64,000 nt of DNA from Microvirga lupini (GTDB lineage Bacteria; Pseudomonadota; Alphaproteobacteria; Rhizobiales; Beijerinckiaceae): the NCBI RefSeq assembly GCF_014191055.1, contig NZ_JACHWB010000004.1, positions 1-64,000 on the forward strand. The letters are read 5' to 3'. Positions 34,000-44,017 of this stretch are shown here, piece by piece. The notes under the pieces were generated by a model. That model did not search any database. It was not told where the DNA came from and saw only the letters and a list, made by a program, of their open reading frames with translations. Within the stretch, counting starts at the first letter, position 1. Every line of letters begins with the position of its first letter. Both the position numbers and the translations under genes were made by a program.

Positions 34000-35529
34000 A
34001 TGAGCCTGCCGAACACGATGGACCCGATGGACCAATCACCCGCAGCCCAGCCTCACAGCGGTGGGCGCAAGACTTTGTCCCACGCCGAGATCCGCACGAT
34101 CATTTCCGGCGTGATGCTGGCCATGTTCCTGGCGGCGCTCGACCAGACCATCATCGCGACGGCGTTGCCGACCATCGGCCATGAGCTGGGCGACCTGGAG
34201 CACCTGTCCTGGATCGTGACGGTCTACCTTTTGACCTCCACTGCCGTGACGCCACTCTACGGCAAGCTCAGCGATTCCTACGGCCGGCGCACCATCATGC
34301 TGGTCGGCATCGTGGTCTTCATCATCGGCTCCCTCGCCTGCGCGCTGGCACCCAACATGCTCTTCCTCATCCTGGCCCGCGGCCTCCAGGGCATCGGCGG
34401 CGGCGGATTGATCGCGGTGGCGCAGACCATCATCGCCGATATCGTGCCGCCCAGGGAGCGCGGGCGCTATCAGGTCTATTTCGCCAGCGTGTTCATGACC
34501 TCGAGCCTGCTCGGTCCGGTGCTCGGCGGGTTCTTCGCCGAGAAGCTGCACTGGTCGGTGATCTTCTGGATCAACATGCCGCTCGGGCTCATCGCCTTCG
34601 CCATCGCCCATCGCAGCCTGAAGCGCCTGCCCCGGTTCGAGCGTCCGCACCGGCTCGACTTTCTGGGGGCGGCGCTGCTCGTGACGGCCACCGTTGTCCT
34701 GCTCCTCGCCCTGAGCTGGGGCGGCATCCGCTATCCTTGGGGCTCGCTGCCGATTGTCGGGCTCATCGCAGGCTCCCTCGTGCTCTGGGTCCTGTTCGCC
34801 CTGCGCATGCGATTGGCTCCCGAGCCCCTGATCCCGCCGGGCGTGCTGCACAATCCCGTCGTGCGCATGGCAACCCTCTCGGCCTGCTTCGGCATGGGCA
34901 CCTATATCGGGCTCACCATCTATCTGCCGGTCTATTTCGAGGCAGTGCGCGGCCTCTCGGCGAGCCTGTCGGGCCTCGCGCTCATTCCCCTCATGGCCGG
35001 GACCGTGGTCGGCGCGACGCTGTCGGGCCGCACCATGGCGAAGGTGAAGCACTACAAGCGCCTTCCCACGGCCGGCCTCCTGGTGGCCATGGCGGCCACC
35101 GGTGTGCTCGCCCTCTACGGGCAGGCCCTGTCCATCACCGCCGTCGAAATCGTTCTCGGCATCATCAGCATCGGCCTGGGAACGGTCTTGCCCGTCACCA
35201 TGGTGACGACCCAGAACGCGGTGGCGCCGCACCAGATGGGAACCGCCACGGGCACGGCCAATTTCTTCCGCTCGCTGGGCGGCGCCTTCATCGTGGCAAC
35301 CTTCGGTGCCATCGTGCTCAGCGGCTCGGGGGTGACGGGGGCTGCCAGCTTCGAGGCCCTGGGCGAGGCGGCGGCCAAGAGCGGCATCAACCTGGCCGAT
35401 GTGTTCAGCCATGTGTTCCTGGCGGCCATCGTCGGCTTCGGCCTGTCGCTTGCTTTCCTGCTCGCCCTGGAGGAGCGCCCCCTGCGCGGCGCTGCCGTGA
35501 AGGCTGCCGAGGCCGTTGTTGCCGATTGA
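34000..35529 (+). CDS. DHA2-family multidrug MFS exporter (EmrB/QacA-like)
   Basis: A 509-residue, 14-helix inner-membrane exporter. LDQTIIATALPTIGHEL in helix 1 and the KLSDSYGRRTIMLVG loop are diagnostic of the EmrB/QacA group. It probably expels toxic organic compounds by proton exchange. The start is uncertain: ATGs at 34018 and 34027 are also in frame and no clear Shine-Dalgarno is seen. It abuts the convergent small gene at 35530 with no gap. Confidence 0.9.
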   Translation: MSLPNTMDPMDQSPAAQPHSGGRKTLSHAEIRTIISGVMLAMFLAALDQTIIATALPTIGHELGDLEHLSWIVTVYLLTSTAVTPLYGKLSDSYGRRTIMLVGIVVFIIGSLACALAPNMLFLILARGLQGIGGGGLIAVAQTIIADIVPPRERGRYQVYFASVFMTSSLLGPVLGGFFAEKLHWSVIFWINMPLGLIAFAIAHRSLKRLPRFERPHRLDFLGAALLVTATVVLLLALSWGGIRYPWGSLPIVGLIAGSLVLWVLFALRMRLAPEPLIPPGVLHNPVVRMATLSACFGMGTYIGLTIYLPVYFEAVRGLSASLSGLALIPLMAGTVVGATLSGRTMAKVKHYKRLPTAGLLVAMAATGVLALYGQALSITAVEIVLGIISIGLGTVLPVTMVTTQNAVAPHQMGTATGTANFFRSLGGAFIVATFGAIVLSGSGVTGAASFEALGEAAAKSGINLADVFSHVFLAAIVGFGLSLAFLLALEERPLRGAAVKAAEAVVAD

Positions 35530-35742
35530 TCAGGGGCGGTTCCGCGAGCGCCGGTAGAGCAGCACGATGGCAAAGACGATGATCAGACCTGAGATCATCA
35601 TCCCGAAAATGCCGAATGCGCCCTCCGTCTCCGCTGCGCCGGGTGGCGTGGTCTGAGAGGCCGGCGTTTGAGTACCGGGGGTCGTGCTCTGGGTTCGGAC
35701 AATCAGGGCGTCGTCGTCGATTCGGGAGGCGGGAAGCGGCAT
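35530..35742 (-). CDS. Small single-pass membrane protein, hypothetical
   Basis: A 70-residue open frame with a Thr/Pro-rich N-terminal half, one hydrophobic helix (about 43-63: FGIFGMMISGLIIVFAIVLLY) and a basic RRSRNRP tail. An AGGATGG stretch precedes the ATG. I do not recognise a family. The layout suggests a C-tail-anchored or single-pass inner-membrane protein. Confidence 0.55.
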   Translation of the reverse strand: MPLPASRIDDDALIVRTQSTTPGTQTPASQTTPPGAAETEGAFGIFGMMISGLIIVFAIVLLYRRSRNRP

Positions 35743-35931
35743 CGTCCATCCTGGGTGGCTGTGACCCGGATCAATGATCCTTGAGCCCCAGGGTTTCCTT
35801 CATCCTGCGGCGTCGTGGCTGGGGATAGGGCATCTCCCCTGTGGAGAGCTTGCCCGCGAGCGGCACTTCCTTAAGCCTTGCCGTGTTAGGACCGTGCCGG
35901 ATCATTTTCGAGCATCGCACGAGGGAGGCTG

Positions 35932-37476
35932 ATGAAGGCTGGCATCGACATGGGATTGGCGTCCTCCGCTCCCGGCGGACAATCGGCCTTGCTCGACCTC
36001 GAGGAGCTTCTGGCGACGCGCCTGCTCGTCCAGGGCAATTCCGGCTCCGGCAAGTCGCATCTCCTGCGCCGCCTTCTCGAGCAGAGCGCCAACCTCGTCC
36101 AGCAGGCCATCATTGACCCCGAGGGCGATTTCGTCACGCTCGCCGACAAGTTCGGCCATGTGGTGGTGGACGCCTCCCGGTCCGAGGGCGACCTGCAGCG
36201 CATCGCCGCCCGCGTGCGCCAGCACCGGGTCTCGGTGGTCTTGAGCCTCGAAGGTCTCGATGCCGAGGCGCAGATGCGCTGCGCGGCCGCCTTCCTGGGC
36301 GGCCTCTTCGATGCCGAGCGCGATTACTGGTACCCGATGCTCGTGGTGGTCGATGAGGCGCAGCTTTTCGCGCCCGCCGCCGCCGGCGAGGTCTCGGACG
36401 AGGCGAGAAAAGTCTCGCTCGGCGCCATGACCAACCTCATGTGCCGTGGCCGCAAGCGCGGATTGGCCGGCATCATCGCCACCCAGCGCCTCGCCAAGCT
36501 CGCCAAGAACGTGGCGGCGGAAGCCTCGAACTTCCTCATGGGCCGCACTTTCCTCGACATCGACATGGCCCGCGCCGCTGACTTGCTCGGCATGGAGCGC
36601 CGCCAGGCCGAGATGTTCCGCGACCTCGAGCGCGGGCATTTCGTGGCCCTGGGGCCCGCCCTTTCGCGTCGCCCGCTGCCGATCCGCATCGGCGCGGTGG
36701 AAACCTCCACCCGCACAGGCACCTTCAAGCTCATGCCGCTCCCCGAGCAGCCCAAGGAAGACGCCCGCGACCTCATCTTCAAGGCCGGCGAAGACGAGGT
36801 GGCTGCCCGCCCCGTGATGCCGCGCCGCGCGCCTCCACCGCCGCCGGCGCCCTCAACCAACGATCTCCTGGCGCAACTCGCCCGCACAAGGCCGGCCGCA
36901 GCACCCGAGCCGCAAGCGGAGGAGACCGAACAGTCCAAGGCCGAGCGCGACGCTACCCTCGACGCGATCCTGCGCGAGATTTTGGACGATCCGGAGGCGG
37001 CCTTCCGCTCCGTAGCCGTTCTGTATCAGGATTTTCTCGTCCGCTGCCGCATCCGCCGCGTCGCCGGCGAGCCGCTGAACCTCAACGCCTTCCGCCGCCG
37101 CCTCGCGGTCGCCCGCGCGGGCGTCGACACGGCCACCACTGATGGCACCGAATGGGACCGCGCCGTCGCCTTCGCGGCGGATCTCGCGGAGGATATCCAG
37201 GGCATCTACCTGCTCATCGCCCGCGCGGCCATGGAAGGCTCGCCCTGCCCGCCGGACGGCGAGATCGCGCGTGCCTGCGGCAGCCGCTCGCCGGGCCGGG
37301 CGCGACGCCTCATCGCCTATATGGAAACCCGCAATATCGTCGTGACCCGCAACGACCCGCGCGGCCTGCGCATCATCGCGCTCCCCGATCTCGGCTGGGA
37401 AACCGCCCCCGGCGACCCGAACGCCTTCGAGGAGCCGCAGGGGCCAGAGACGCGGGATCTGTTCGCGGTGGGGTAG
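35932..37476 (+). CDS. HerA-like ATPase (DUF87)
   Basis: A 514-residue P-loop ATPase. Walker A is GNSGSGKS at 35-42, a DPEGDF motif follows at about 61, and Walker B is LVVVDEAQLF near 138-147, with IIATQRLAKLAKNV as the following sensor region. This is the layout of HerA/FtsK-type hexameric translocases. After a Pro/Ala-rich linker the last 200 residues include a winged-helix-like segment (SRSPGRARRLIAYMETRNIV). It may pump DNA. HerA homologues act in end resection in archaea and in some phage-defence pairs; no NurA-type nuclease adjoins. Confidence 0.82.
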   Translation: MKAGIDMGLASSAPGGQSALLDLEELLATRLLVQGNSGSGKSHLLRRLLEQSANLVQQAIIDPEGDFVTLADKFGHVVVDASRSEGDLQRIAARVRQHRVSVVLSLEGLDAEAQMRCAAAFLGGLFDAERDYWYPMLVVVDEAQLFAPAAAGEVSDEARKVSLGAMTNLMCRGRKRGLAGIIATQRLAKLAKNVAAEASNFLMGRTFLDIDMARAADLLGMERRQAEMFRDLERGHFVALGPALSRRPLPIRIGAVETSTRTGTFKLMPLPEQPKEDARDLIFKAGEDEVAARPVMPRRAPPPPPAPSTNDLLAQLARTRPAAAPEPQAEETEQSKAERDATLDAILREILDDPEAAFRSVAVLYQDFLVRCRIRRVAGEPLNLNAFRRRLAVARAGVDTATTDGTEWDRAVAFAADLAEDIQGIYLLIARAAMEGSPCPPDGEIARACGSRSPGRARRLIAYMETRNIVVTRNDPRGLRIIALPDLGWETAPGDPNAFEEPQGPETRDLFAVG

Positions 37477-37501
37477 GATTGCTGATCGCGTGAGAGGGTC
37501 T

Positions 37502-38290
37502 ATGGCAGAGGGAACGTGCAAACTTACTGGAAAGAAGGGTAAGTTCGTTGCTTCGCATTTAATTCCTAAAGCTTTGACCCGTCCAGCTGTATCAGGCGCT
37601 CCCTTGATTCAATTTGGGTCTGGACGAAAGCCCACTCGACGCTGGGATAGTTGGTATGATCGAAATCTTGTGATCAGAGAAGGGGAAGACATCCTAACGG
37701 ATTTAGACACTTGGGCGATTACTGAGCTGCGAAAACATAGACTTGTTTGGAGCGGTTGGGGCCCAATGACAATGTTGAAGGATGATCATGATACGCTCAA
37801 TGGAACACCATGGGGTATACGCAGGATTAAAACCATTGATACTCAACGGCTGCGCTTATTCTTCTTGAGCCTGTTGTGGCGTGCTGCAGCGACAAGCCGA
37901 CCTGAGTTCTCCGAGATTGTCATGCCGCCAGAAGATTTAGAGCGGCTGCGATTGATGATACTTCAGGGAACCTCTGAGCCGCTCTCATTCTATCCGATCG
38001 CGCTCATTCAACTCTCTACTGTGGGTGAGATTCATAATCAGACGCCGCTTGCAGATGCGAAGCGTGTTCCTGCTACTGGTGACGAACCAGAGAGACTGAT
38101 CCCGATTTTCCGATTCTATCTCGATGGTCTGATAGCTCACATTCATCGTCAAACTACTGATGATGGCTATGCAGATAGGCTTGGCCCTCTGATTTTGGGG
38201 AGCAGCAACGAGGTAGTGATCTCTACTGTGACTTTTGAACGTTCATTTCAGCTTGAGAATTTCCTCACTGTACTATCCGAATCTCTCTGA
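37502..38290 (+). CDS. Orphan protein of AT-richer composition with a SHLIPK motif
   Basis: A 262-residue protein that I cannot assign. Base composition is clearly lower in GC than both neighbours, suggesting recent transfer. The N-terminus has a lone-cysteine motif CKLTGKKGKF followed by SHLIPKALTR, reminiscent of truncated HNH/zinc-knuckle proteins in which a CxxC precedes SHxIPK, but the second cysteine is missing here. A WGPMTML and a helical C-terminal half follow. It starts 25 bases after the HerA-like gene with GAGAGGG before the ATG, so it may be read from the same transcript. Confidence 0.65.
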   Translation: MAEGTCKLTGKKGKFVASHLIPKALTRPAVSGAPLIQFGSGRKPTRRWDSWYDRNLVIREGEDILTDLDTWAITELRKHRLVWSGWGPMTMLKDDHDTLNGTPWGIRRIKTIDTQRLRLFFLSLLWRAAATSRPEFSEIVMPPEDLERLRLMILQGTSEPLSFYPIALIQLSTVGEIHNQTPLADAKRVPATGDEPERLIPIFRFYLDGLIAHIHRQTTDDGYADRLGPLILGSSNEVVISTVTFERSFQLENFLTVLSESL

Positions 38291-38463
38291 GATTCGTTTA
38301 AGCGGACTTTTTAGAAGAAAGCTCAATGTCTGTGTCTATGCCGTCTTCACAATAGCGTTGAAGTACAGTTGATTCGGCGGAATTGTCACTATCGGGTTAA
38401 ATGTTGTTGCATCATTGCGCCCCCTCGCCCGTTGATTCGGGTTGAAGGAGGTCAGAGGCCCTG

Positions 38464-40317
38464 ATGTTCCGCTTTTTCGAGACCCGCATCGATTTCCGAA
38501 AGAAGCCGCCGGAGGAATCGCCGCCGGATACGCTCTGGGGCTTCTACTGGCACTTCATCCGGCAGGCGAAGGGCTTATTTCTCGCGCTCTTCGCGCTTGG
38601 CTTCGTGCTGGCGGTTTTCGAGGCGCTGATCCCCTGGCTCATTGGCCGCCTGGTGAACGCTCTGTCGCACACCTCGCCGGAAGGCATTTTTGACGAGGCC
38701 GGGCCGCTGCTGATCGCCATGGCGGCGATCATCCTGCTGGTGCGGCCGGTGGGGACGATCCTGTTCCGGCTGCTCGTCAACCACTCGCTCGCCGTCTCCT
38801 TCACCACCATGGTGCATTGGCAGAACTACTGGCATGTGGTGCGCCAGCCTCTCGGCTTCTTCCAGGAGGATTTTGCCGGGCGCATCGCCAACCGGGTGCT
38901 GCAGACCGGGCGCCCCTTGCGCGAGACGGTTCTGTCCGTCGCACGCGCGGTCTGGCAGATCCTGATCTTTGGGGCGGCCTCCATCGGTCTCCTCGGCACG
39001 CAGGACTGGCGTCTCGCCATCCCCATGGCCGGATGGTTCGTGCTCTATGCCACGCTGCTGGGCTTTTCCGTGCCGCGCATCCAGAAGCGCTCGCGCGTAT
39101 CGAGCGAGGCGCGCTCCGCCGTCACCGGCAAGGTGGTGGACAGCTTCACCAACATCATGACGGTAAAACTGTTCGGGCGCCGCAAGGATGAGGACGAGTA
39201 CATCAGCGAGGGCTACAGCCGGCTCAACGACGCCTTCATGAGCCAGCAGCGCATCAACACACTCTACGTGGCGGGCCTCACCTTTCTCAACGCCATCTTC
39301 CTGGTCGCCACAGGCGCGGTGGCCGTGTGGCTCTTCAGCGCGGGCCGGGTCGATGCCGGCACCATGACCACGGCGCTGCTGCTCTCGACGCAGATCGTCT
39401 CCATGTCCGGCTGGGTGGCCTTCGAGGTCATGGGCATCTTCGAGAACCTGGGCACGGTGCAGGAGGGCATGAAGACGATCTCGCGCCCGCTCACCATGCA
39501 GGACAAGCCGAATGCCAGGCCGCTGGCCGTGCCGCGCGGAGAAATACGCTTCGAGAATGTCAGCTTCTCCTATGGCGAGGGCGACACGGTGATCGACCGG
39601 CTCGATCTGACCTTGAGACCCGGCGAGAAGATCGGGCTCGTGGGCCGCTCCGGCGTCGGCAAGACCACGCTGGTCAACCTGCTCCTGCGCTTCTTCGAGC
39701 CTCAAGGCGGCCGCATTCTCATCGACGGGCACGACATCGCCGACGCCCAGGAGGAAAGCCTGCGCGGAAAAATCTCGGTGGTGACGCAGGACACCTCGCT
39801 GCTGCACCGCTCGATCCGCGAGAACATCCTCTACGGGCGGCCGGATGCCAGCGAGGAGGCGATGCGCGAGGCGGCGCGCCAGGCGCACGCCACCGATTTC
39901 ATCGAACGCCTCGTGGACGGACGCGGGCGGCGCGGCTTCGACGCCCATGTGGGCGAGCGCGGCGTGAAACTCTCCGGCGGCCAGCGCCAGCGCATTGCCA
40001 TCGCGCGCGTGATCCTGAAGGACGCGCCGATCCTGATCCTGGACGAGGCCACCTCGGCGCTCGATTCCGAGGTCGAGGCCGCGATCCAGGAATCGCTCGC
40101 CACGCTCATGGAGGGCAAGACCGTGATCGCCATCGCGCACCGCCTCTCGACCTTGCAGCTCATGGATCGCCTGATCGTCATGGACGAGGCGCGGATCGTC
40201 GAGGAAGGCACGCACGAGGAGCTGCTGGAGAACGGTGGCCTCTATGCCGGCCTCTGGTCGCGCCAGTCCGGCGGGTTCCTGCTCGCGCGCAAGGGTGTGC
40301 GGGACGAGAGGGTTTGA
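38464..40317 (+). CDS. ABC exporter, fused permease-ATPase
   Basis: A 617-residue half-transporter. About six membrane helices (40-320) precede a complete ATPase domain: Walker A GRSGVGKTT, Q-loop VTQDTSLLHRSIRENILYG, signature VKLSGGQRQRIAIAR, Walker B ILILDEATSALD and the H-loop IAHRLSTL. It forms a dimer in the inner membrane and exports an unknown hydrophobic substrate. GAAGGAGG lies just upstream. All ATPase motifs are intact, in contrast to the decayed ABC-like protein at 5195-7816. Confidence 0.92.
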   Translation: MFRFFETRIDFRKKPPEESPPDTLWGFYWHFIRQAKGLFLALFALGFVLAVFEALIPWLIGRLVNALSHTSPEGIFDEAGPLLIAMAAIILLVRPVGTILFRLLVNHSLAVSFTTMVHWQNYWHVVRQPLGFFQEDFAGRIANRVLQTGRPLRETVLSVARAVWQILIFGAASIGLLGTQDWRLAIPMAGWFVLYATLLGFSVPRIQKRSRVSSEARSAVTGKVVDSFTNIMTVKLFGRRKDEDEYISEGYSRLNDAFMSQQRINTLYVAGLTFLNAIFLVATGAVAVWLFSAGRVDAGTMTTALLLSTQIVSMSGWVAFEVMGIFENLGTVQEGMKTISRPLTMQDKPNARPLAVPRGEIRFENVSFSYGEGDTVIDRLDLTLRPGEKIGLVGRSGVGKTTLVNLLLRFFEPQGGRILIDGHDIADAQEESLRGKISVVTQDTSLLHRSIRENILYGRPDASEEAMREAARQAHATDFIERLVDGRGRRGFDAHVGERGVKLSGGQRQRIAIARVILKDAPILILDEATSALDSEVEAAIQESLATLMEGKTVIAIAHRLSTLQLMDRLIVMDEARIVEEGTHEELLENGGLYAGLWSRQSGGFLLARKGVRDERV

Positions 40318-40333
40318 ACAGTAGCCGCGCTAT

Positions 40334-40500
40334 ATCCCCCCCCTTGCGGGGAGGGGTGGTCGCGCAGCGACCGGGTGGGATGGTATGACGGGGTGAGGGA
40401 TTGCTGATGCAGGCGCTGTAGCAGCCTCGCACATTCACTACGAAGTGCTGCGCCTCAACTTTATGACCCCACCCTTAATCCCTCCCCGCAAGCGGGAGGG
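40334..40500. repeat. Inverted pair of GC-rich intergenic elements
   Basis: CTTGCGGGGAGGG at 40343-40355 recurs as its reverse complement at 40480-40492, each accompanied by a GGGTGGG/CCCACCC block. The left element also contains the hairpin GGTCGCGCAGCGACC. The pair fills most of the gap between the ABC exporter and the amidohydrolase. It may be two copies of a dispersed element or one decayed mobile unit. Confidence 0.6.
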
Positions 40501-40581
40501 AAGAGCAACTCTTCCTTTCACATCAGCGCGCTCATGGACTATGGTCGCGCCATTCCCACAACCCCGAGTTATCATCCCATC

Positions 40582-42018
40582 ATGCACAATGACCGTCTGA
40601 GCCTTGATTCCGTCGCCCGTCATGTCGATGCCAAGGCCGAGGATTACTGCGCCTTGAGCGACCGCATCTGGGCCACGCCCGAACTCGCCTTCGAAGAGCA
40701 CCGGTCGGTCGCCGAGCAGATCGCCATGTTGGAGCGCGAGGGCTTTCGCATCACGAAAAACGTCGGCGGCATGGCCACCGCCTTTATCGCAGAATTCGGC
40801 AAAGGCGGTCCCGTCGTCGGGATCCTCGGTGAATTCGACGCCCTACCGGATCTCGCGCAGATCTCCGGCGTCGCCGAGCACAAGCCGACCGTGACAGGCG
40901 CGCCGGGACATGGCTGCGGCCACAACCTGCTGGGTGCTGGCTCCGCCCTGGCGGCCGTGGCGCTGAAGGATGCGCTTGAGGCGGAGGGCATCGCCGGCAC
41001 CGTTCGCTATTACGGCTGCCCGGCCGAGGAGAGCGGATCCGGCAAGACCTTCATGGCCCGCGCCGGCCTGTTCGACGATCTCGATGCAGCCTTCTGCTGG
41101 CATCCGAGCGTAGTCAACGAGGTGCAGACCACCTCGTCGCTGGCCTGCATCCAGGCCTATTTCCGCTTCAGAGGCCGGGCCGCGCACGCAGCCGCGTCGC
41201 CTCATGTGGGCCGCTCCGCGCTCGATGCGGTGGAGCTGATGAATGTGGGCGTGAACTACATGCGCGAGCACATGCCCTCGGATGCCCGCGTGCATTACGC
41301 GATCACCAACACCGGAGGCGATGCGCCCAACGTGGTGCAGGCTTATGCTGAATCGCTCTATCTCGTGCGCTCGCCGCACCTGCCCGATGCGGAGCGCCTG
41401 TTCGAGCGCGTGAAGAAGATTGCTGAAGGCGCGGCGCTGATGACGGAAACCTCCGTGTCCGTGCAGATCACCGACGCGACCTCGAACGTCGTGCCCAACA
41501 AGGCGCTGCAGGAGGCCATGTACGAGAACATGCGCCGCCTCGGACCGCCTGCTTTCGACAAGGCTGATCTCGCCTTTGCGGAAAAGCTTCAGAGGTCGGC
41601 TCTGACGGAGGAGGAAATTCTGGCGAGCGTGAAGCCGCATGACATGTCGCTGAAGACCAAGGTGCTGCACGACGGCGTACTCTCGATGCCGACCCGCGAG
41701 GAGGTGATGATGGGCACCACCGATGTGGGCGATGTCAGCTGGATCGTCCCGACCGTGCAGTGCCACACCGCCTGCTTTGCCATCGGCACGCCGTTCCACA
41801 CCTGGCAGCTCGTCACGCAGGGAAATCTGCCCGCCGCGCACAAGGGGATGGTGCTGGCCGCCAAGGCCATGGCGGCCACCGCCGCCGATTGTCTGCGCAA
41901 CCCCGATCTTGTCGCCCGCGCCAAGGCGGAGCTGCGGGAGCGCACCGGCGGCCGTGCCTATCGCTGCCCGATCCCGGATGACGTCACGCCGGACGATCTG
42001 CGGGCGAAAGCGGCCTGA
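40582..42018 (+). CDS. M20-family amidohydrolase, AbgB-like
   Basis: A 478-residue zinc amidohydrolase. The metal ligands are in [13 protein letters not shown] (the CGH part), the catalytic region in [10 protein letters not shown], and a dimerisation-domain Gly/His segment in [14 protein letters not shown]. Length and the late [21 protein letters not shown] segment fit AbgB-type p-aminobenzoyl-glutamate hydrolases and related aminoacylases. The exact substrate is unknown. The start at 40582 is weakly supported; 40534 is also in frame. Confidence 0.85.
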   Translation: MHNDRLSLDSVARHVDAKAEDYCALSDRIWATPELAFEEHRSVAEQIAMLEREGFRITKNVGGMATAFIAEFGKGGPVVGILGEFDALPDLAQISGVAEHKPTVTGAPGHGCGHNLLGAGSALAAVALKDALEAEGIAGTVRYYGCPAEESGSGKTFMARAGLFDDLDAAFCWHPSVVNEVQTTSSLACIQAYFRFRGRAAHAAASPHVGRSALDAVELMNVGVNYMREHMPSDARVHYAITNTGGDAPNVVQAYAESLYLVRSPHLPDAERLFERVKKIAEGAALMTETSVSVQITDATSNVVPNKALQEAMYENMRRLGPPAFDKADLAFAEKLQRSALTEEEILASVKPHDMSLKTKVLHDGVLSMPTREEVMMGTTDVGDVSWIVPTVQCHTACFAIGTPFHTWQLVTQGNLPAAHKGMVLAAKAMAATAADCLRNPDLVARAKAELRERTGGRAYRCPIPDDVTPDDLRAKAA

Positions 42019-42160
42019 GTTTCGGACATACTCGATCATGCAAACGCCTCGGTCTCTGGCCGGGGCGTTCTTGCATTCAAGCAAAGTCAGCTTGGCGGTC
42101 GATGGTCTCGCCGCGGCAGCAAAGCGGGCTTATCTACGCTTCTCAGAAATGGAGAGCGTC

Positions 42161-43099
42161 ATGAAGCTGACCGGAATTCATCATCTCACAGCCGTCACGG
42201 CGGATGCGCGCGGCAATCACGCCTTCTACACGCGGACCCTGGGCCTGCGGCTCGTGAAGAAGACGGTCAACCAGGACGATGTGAGCGCCTACCATCTGTT
42301 CTACGCGGACGCGAAGGCATCCCCCGGCACGGACATCACGTTCTTCGACTGGCCGGTGGGCCGCGAGCGGCGCGGCACCCACAGCATTGCGCAGACGGCG
42401 TTGCGCGTGAACGGCGAGAAAGCCCTTGCCTGGTGGAAGGATCGCTTCGACACCCTTCACGTGCGCAGCGATGAGATCGTCGAGCGTGACGGCCGGCTCT
42501 CCCTCGACTTTGAGGATTTCGAAGGCCAGCGCCTGAGTCTCGTCGACGATGGCGGCCAGGGCGACTCCCATCCGTGGGAGCGCAGCCCCGTGCCGGCCGA
42601 GCACCAGATCCGGGGCCTGGGTCCGATCCGGATCAGCGTGCCGAAGCTGGAGCGCACGGCCCGTGTTCTGACCGAGGCCATGGATATGCGGGCGGCCCGG
42701 GAGTATCGCGTCGGCGACACGCCGGTTCACGTGTTCGAGATGGGTCAGGGCGGTCCTGCCGCGGAACTGCATGTGGCCGTTGAGCCAGGCCTTGCACCGG
42801 CCCATCCGGGTGCGGGCGGCGTGCACCATGTGGCCTTTCGCACGCCGGACGAGCGGACCTATCAGGAGTGCTGGGAGCGCCTACAATCCTTGAGGGCGCC
42901 ATCGAGCGGCCCGGTCGATCGCTATTACTTCCAGAGCCTTTATTTCCGCGAGCCGAACGGCATCCTGTTCGAGATCGCCACAGACGGTCCGGGCTTTGCC
43001 ACCGACGAGCCGATGGACAAGCTCGGCGAGCGCCTCGCCCTGCCGCCCTTCCTGGAGCCGCGCCGGGCTGAGATCGAAGCGGGACTCAAGCCGCTCTAA
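42161..43099 (+). CDS. VOC-family ring-cleaving dioxygenase-like protein
   Basis: A 312-residue protein with two vicinal-oxygen-chelate modules ([27 protein letters not shown] at the start, [17 protein letters not shown] in the second half). The family is annotated as ring-cleaving dioxygenase; relatives (MhqO type) act on hydroquinones and confer quinone tolerance. Metal ligands are probably the first His pair, a later His in VHHVAF and the Glu in [13 protein letters not shown] precedes the ATG. The stop codon runs into a dispersed repeat. Confidence 0.85.
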   Translation: MKLTGIHHLTAVTADARGNHAFYTRTLGLRLVKKTVNQDDVSAYHLFYADAKASPGTDITFFDWPVGRERRGTHSIAQTALRVNGEKALAWWKDRFDTLHVRSDEIVERDGRLSLDFEDFEGQRLSLVDDGGQGDSHPWERSPVPAEHQIRGLGPIRISVPKLERTARVLTEAMDMRAAREYRVGDTPVHVFEMGQGGPAAELHVAVEPGLAPAHPGAGGVHHVAFRTPDERTYQECWERLQSLRAPSSGPVDRYYFQSLYFREPNGILFEIATDGPGFATDEPMDKLGERLALPPFLEPRRAEIEAGLKPL

Positions 43100-43203
43100 A
43101 GCATCGGACGTGAATTCGAACTCACGTTCGATGCTTCAAGTTTTTGTTTGACGCATCTTTTCACGCAAAACCGGTGTCCACTTTTGCGTTCGATGCTCTA
43201 GAG
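43096..43203. repeat. Dispersed Rhizobiales palindromic element, copy B
   Basis: The left part folds as GCATCGGACGTGA with TCACGTTCGATGC, followed by a GACGCATCTTTTCACGC block and an ACCGGTGTCC core, ending CGATGCTCTAGAG. Copy A at 30466-30540 is the same element in the opposite orientation and shorter by the terminal hairpin. It overlaps the stop of the dioxygenase gene. Confidence 0.8.
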
Positions 43204-43235
43204 CCTGAATTCCAGACATTCCGCCGCTTCGTGCA

Positions 43236-43269
43236 AGCCGCCCTGCTTCCTCAGGGCGGCTCTTCTTTT
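43236..43269 (+). terminator. Rho-independent terminator after the dioxygenase gene
   Basis: AGCCGCCCTG and CAGGGCGGCT form a 10-bp stem with a 6-base loop, followed by CTTCTTTT. The 375-base gene-free stretch 43100-43474 holds the repeat, this terminator, and then AT-rich sequence that is presumably the promoter of the next operon. Confidence 0.8.
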
Positions 43270-43474
43270 GAGGAAGGCACCCTCCTTTTGCGGCATTGCG
43301 CCTCAAGCGGGCGGCTGCGGATCCATGTAGAAGGTAGACTCTCCCGGGAGTAAGAGTTTATCAATCGTAATATTGTTGTCCTTAGTTTTTTGCTTCCGTT
43401 GCAGAGTTGTGTAAGACTTTGCTTAAATTAATCGGTTTCATGTGTTCACATTACTTCTTGTGTAGGGGTTTCCC

Positions 43475-43993
43475 ATGTTTCGCGCCAAGGTGAAGACCGG
43501 CTTGGTGGGAGCGCTGTTTGCGCTGACCGCCTTCGTGGGCGTCGCATACGCGGCTTCGCTGGCCGTGCCGACTGACAGGCCGATCCTGACGATCTCGGGC
43601 AAGATCGCCGTGACCAACAAGGACAACACGGCCCAGTTCGATCGGAAGATGCTGGAATCCATGGGCTTGGTGACGGTCGAGACCACGACGCCGTGGCATG
43701 AGGGCAAGGTGAAGTTCGAGGGCGTCCCGCTCGACAAGCTGATGAAGCAGGTCGGTGCGTCCGGACAGCGGGTCATCGTGGCTGCGCTGAACGACTATAC
43801 CACCGAGATCCCAATCGATGATTTTGCGAAGTTCAACGTGATCCTCGCCATCAAACGCAATGGCGAATACATGTCCGTGCGCGACAAGGGACCCCTATTC
43901 GTCATCTATCCCTATGACAGCAATCCGGACCTGAAGAGCCAGACTTATTATGCACGTTCGGCTTGGCAGGTTGCCAAGATCGACGTCCGGTAG
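43475..43993 (+). CDS. Secreted molybdopterin-domain-like protein without cysteine
   Basis: A 172-residue protein with a signal peptide ending near VAYAASL (about 27). The mature part resembles the small oxidoreductase molybdopterin-binding fold: LTISGKIAVTN, then EGVPLDKLMKQVGA, then NDYTTEIPIDDF, and LFVIYPYDS. There is no cysteine anywhere, so it cannot hold molybdenum through the usual Cys ligand and may serve as a periplasmic sensor instead. The gene for a membrane GGDEF-EAL enzyme starts 24 bases downstream, consistent with a ligand-sensing partner (inference). Confidence 0.75.
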   Translation: MFRAKVKTGLVGALFALTAFVGVAYAASLAVPTDRPILTISGKIAVTNKDNTAQFDRKMLESMGLVTVETTTPWHEGKVKFEGVPLDKLMKQVGASGQRVIVAALNDYTTEIPIDDFAKFNVILAIKRNGEYMSVRDKGPLFVIYPYDSNPDLKSQTYYARSAWQVAKIDVR

Positions 43994-44017
43994 CCGAGGC
44001 CAGGCGGAGGCCTCCCA

